6,374 nt of DNA, taken from NCBI GenBank assembly GCA_900553655.1, contig USEQ01000083.1, positions 1 through 6,374 of the forward strand. Reading direction: 5' to 3'. Each line of letters begins with the position of its first letter. Positions within the stretch are counted from its first letter, which is position 1. Under the pieces are notes generated by a model that saw only the letters and a list, made by a program, of their open reading frames with translations, searched no databases and was not told the DNA's origin. The DNA comes from an uncultured Slackia sp. Its GTDB lineage: Bacteria; Actinomycetota; Coriobacteriia; Coriobacteriales; Eggerthellaceae. The position numbers and the translations under genes were made by a program. Shown here one piece after another: positions 6,350-6,374 of this stretch.

Positions 6350-6374
6350 CTACTGCTTGCGATAAGCGAAGTAG
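6350..6374 (+). other. Possible hairpin at the window edge
   Basis: CTACTGCTT (6350-6358) can pair with AAGC (6364-6367) and AGTAG (6370-6374), giving nine base pairs with a two-base GA bulge and a five-base loop. It lies 67 bases after the last gene and could be the stem of a terminator or the edge of a repeat, but the following bases are outside the window. Between 6283 and 6349 only tiny frames are seen. Confidence 0.3.

Noticed and set aside
6269..6374. Very short frames at 6269-6325, 6297-6365 and 6331 to the window end
   Set aside because: They are 14-22 codons, have weak or badly spaced RBSs and no recognisable sequence. The one at 6331 is still open at the window end, so a real gene start there cannot be excluded.

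Overview
The window looks like a high-GC Gram-positive chromosome, most probably a gut Coriobacteriia member of the Eggerthellaceae type. This is inferred from the GC-rich codons, a sortase-anchored protein with bacterial B-repeat modules and an Arg-rich tail, and a TetR regulator next to a large acyl-CoA dehydratase activase. No rRNA or other taxonomic marker is present, so the assignment is tentative.

Left part (1-1517): a cell-wall surface protein gene (168-1429) has a signal peptide, four Listeria-Bacteroides type (InlB B / Flg_new) repeats and a C-terminal LPQTS sorting signal, and is followed by a strong intrinsic terminator (1481-1513). It has two oddities. A run of nine Gs lies between possible -35 and -10 elements upstream. 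The reading frame also breaks inside the signal peptide: the RBS-linked start is in one frame and the rest of the protein in another.

Middle (1518-2446): a good sigma-70-like promoter (1676-1704), an imperfect palindrome at the expected transcription start (1711-1727), and a TetR/AcrR-family regulator (1763-2446) that probably controls itself and the gene 40 bases downstream.

Right part (2487-6374): one uninterrupted 1169-codon frame joins two unrelated proteins. Residues 1 to about 450 are the beginning of a BadF/BadG/HgdC-type 2-hydroxyacyl-CoA dehydratase activase: one complete [4Fe-4S] ATPase module plus the start of a second. Residues about 450-1169 are a PHP-domain plus ABC/SMC-like ATPase protein (TrlF-like) that lacks the PHP N-terminus. 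The switch falls on a short stretch, His-Met-Leu-Pro-Gly-Val-Glu-Phe, that suits both families. Arginine codon use changes at the same place: by hand count, no AGA/AGG among 18 Arg codons before the junction and 18 of 43 after it. The segment is therefore either an assembly chimera or a real short-homology recombination that put a PHP-ATPase gene, of a kind often found in defence islands, into an activase gene. A 101-aa protein of unknown function (5977-6282) overlaps the ATPase end by 20 bases and is probably its translationally coupled partner.

The most notable points are the fusion junction, the PHP-ATPase plus small-protein pair, and the possibly phase-variable surface protein.
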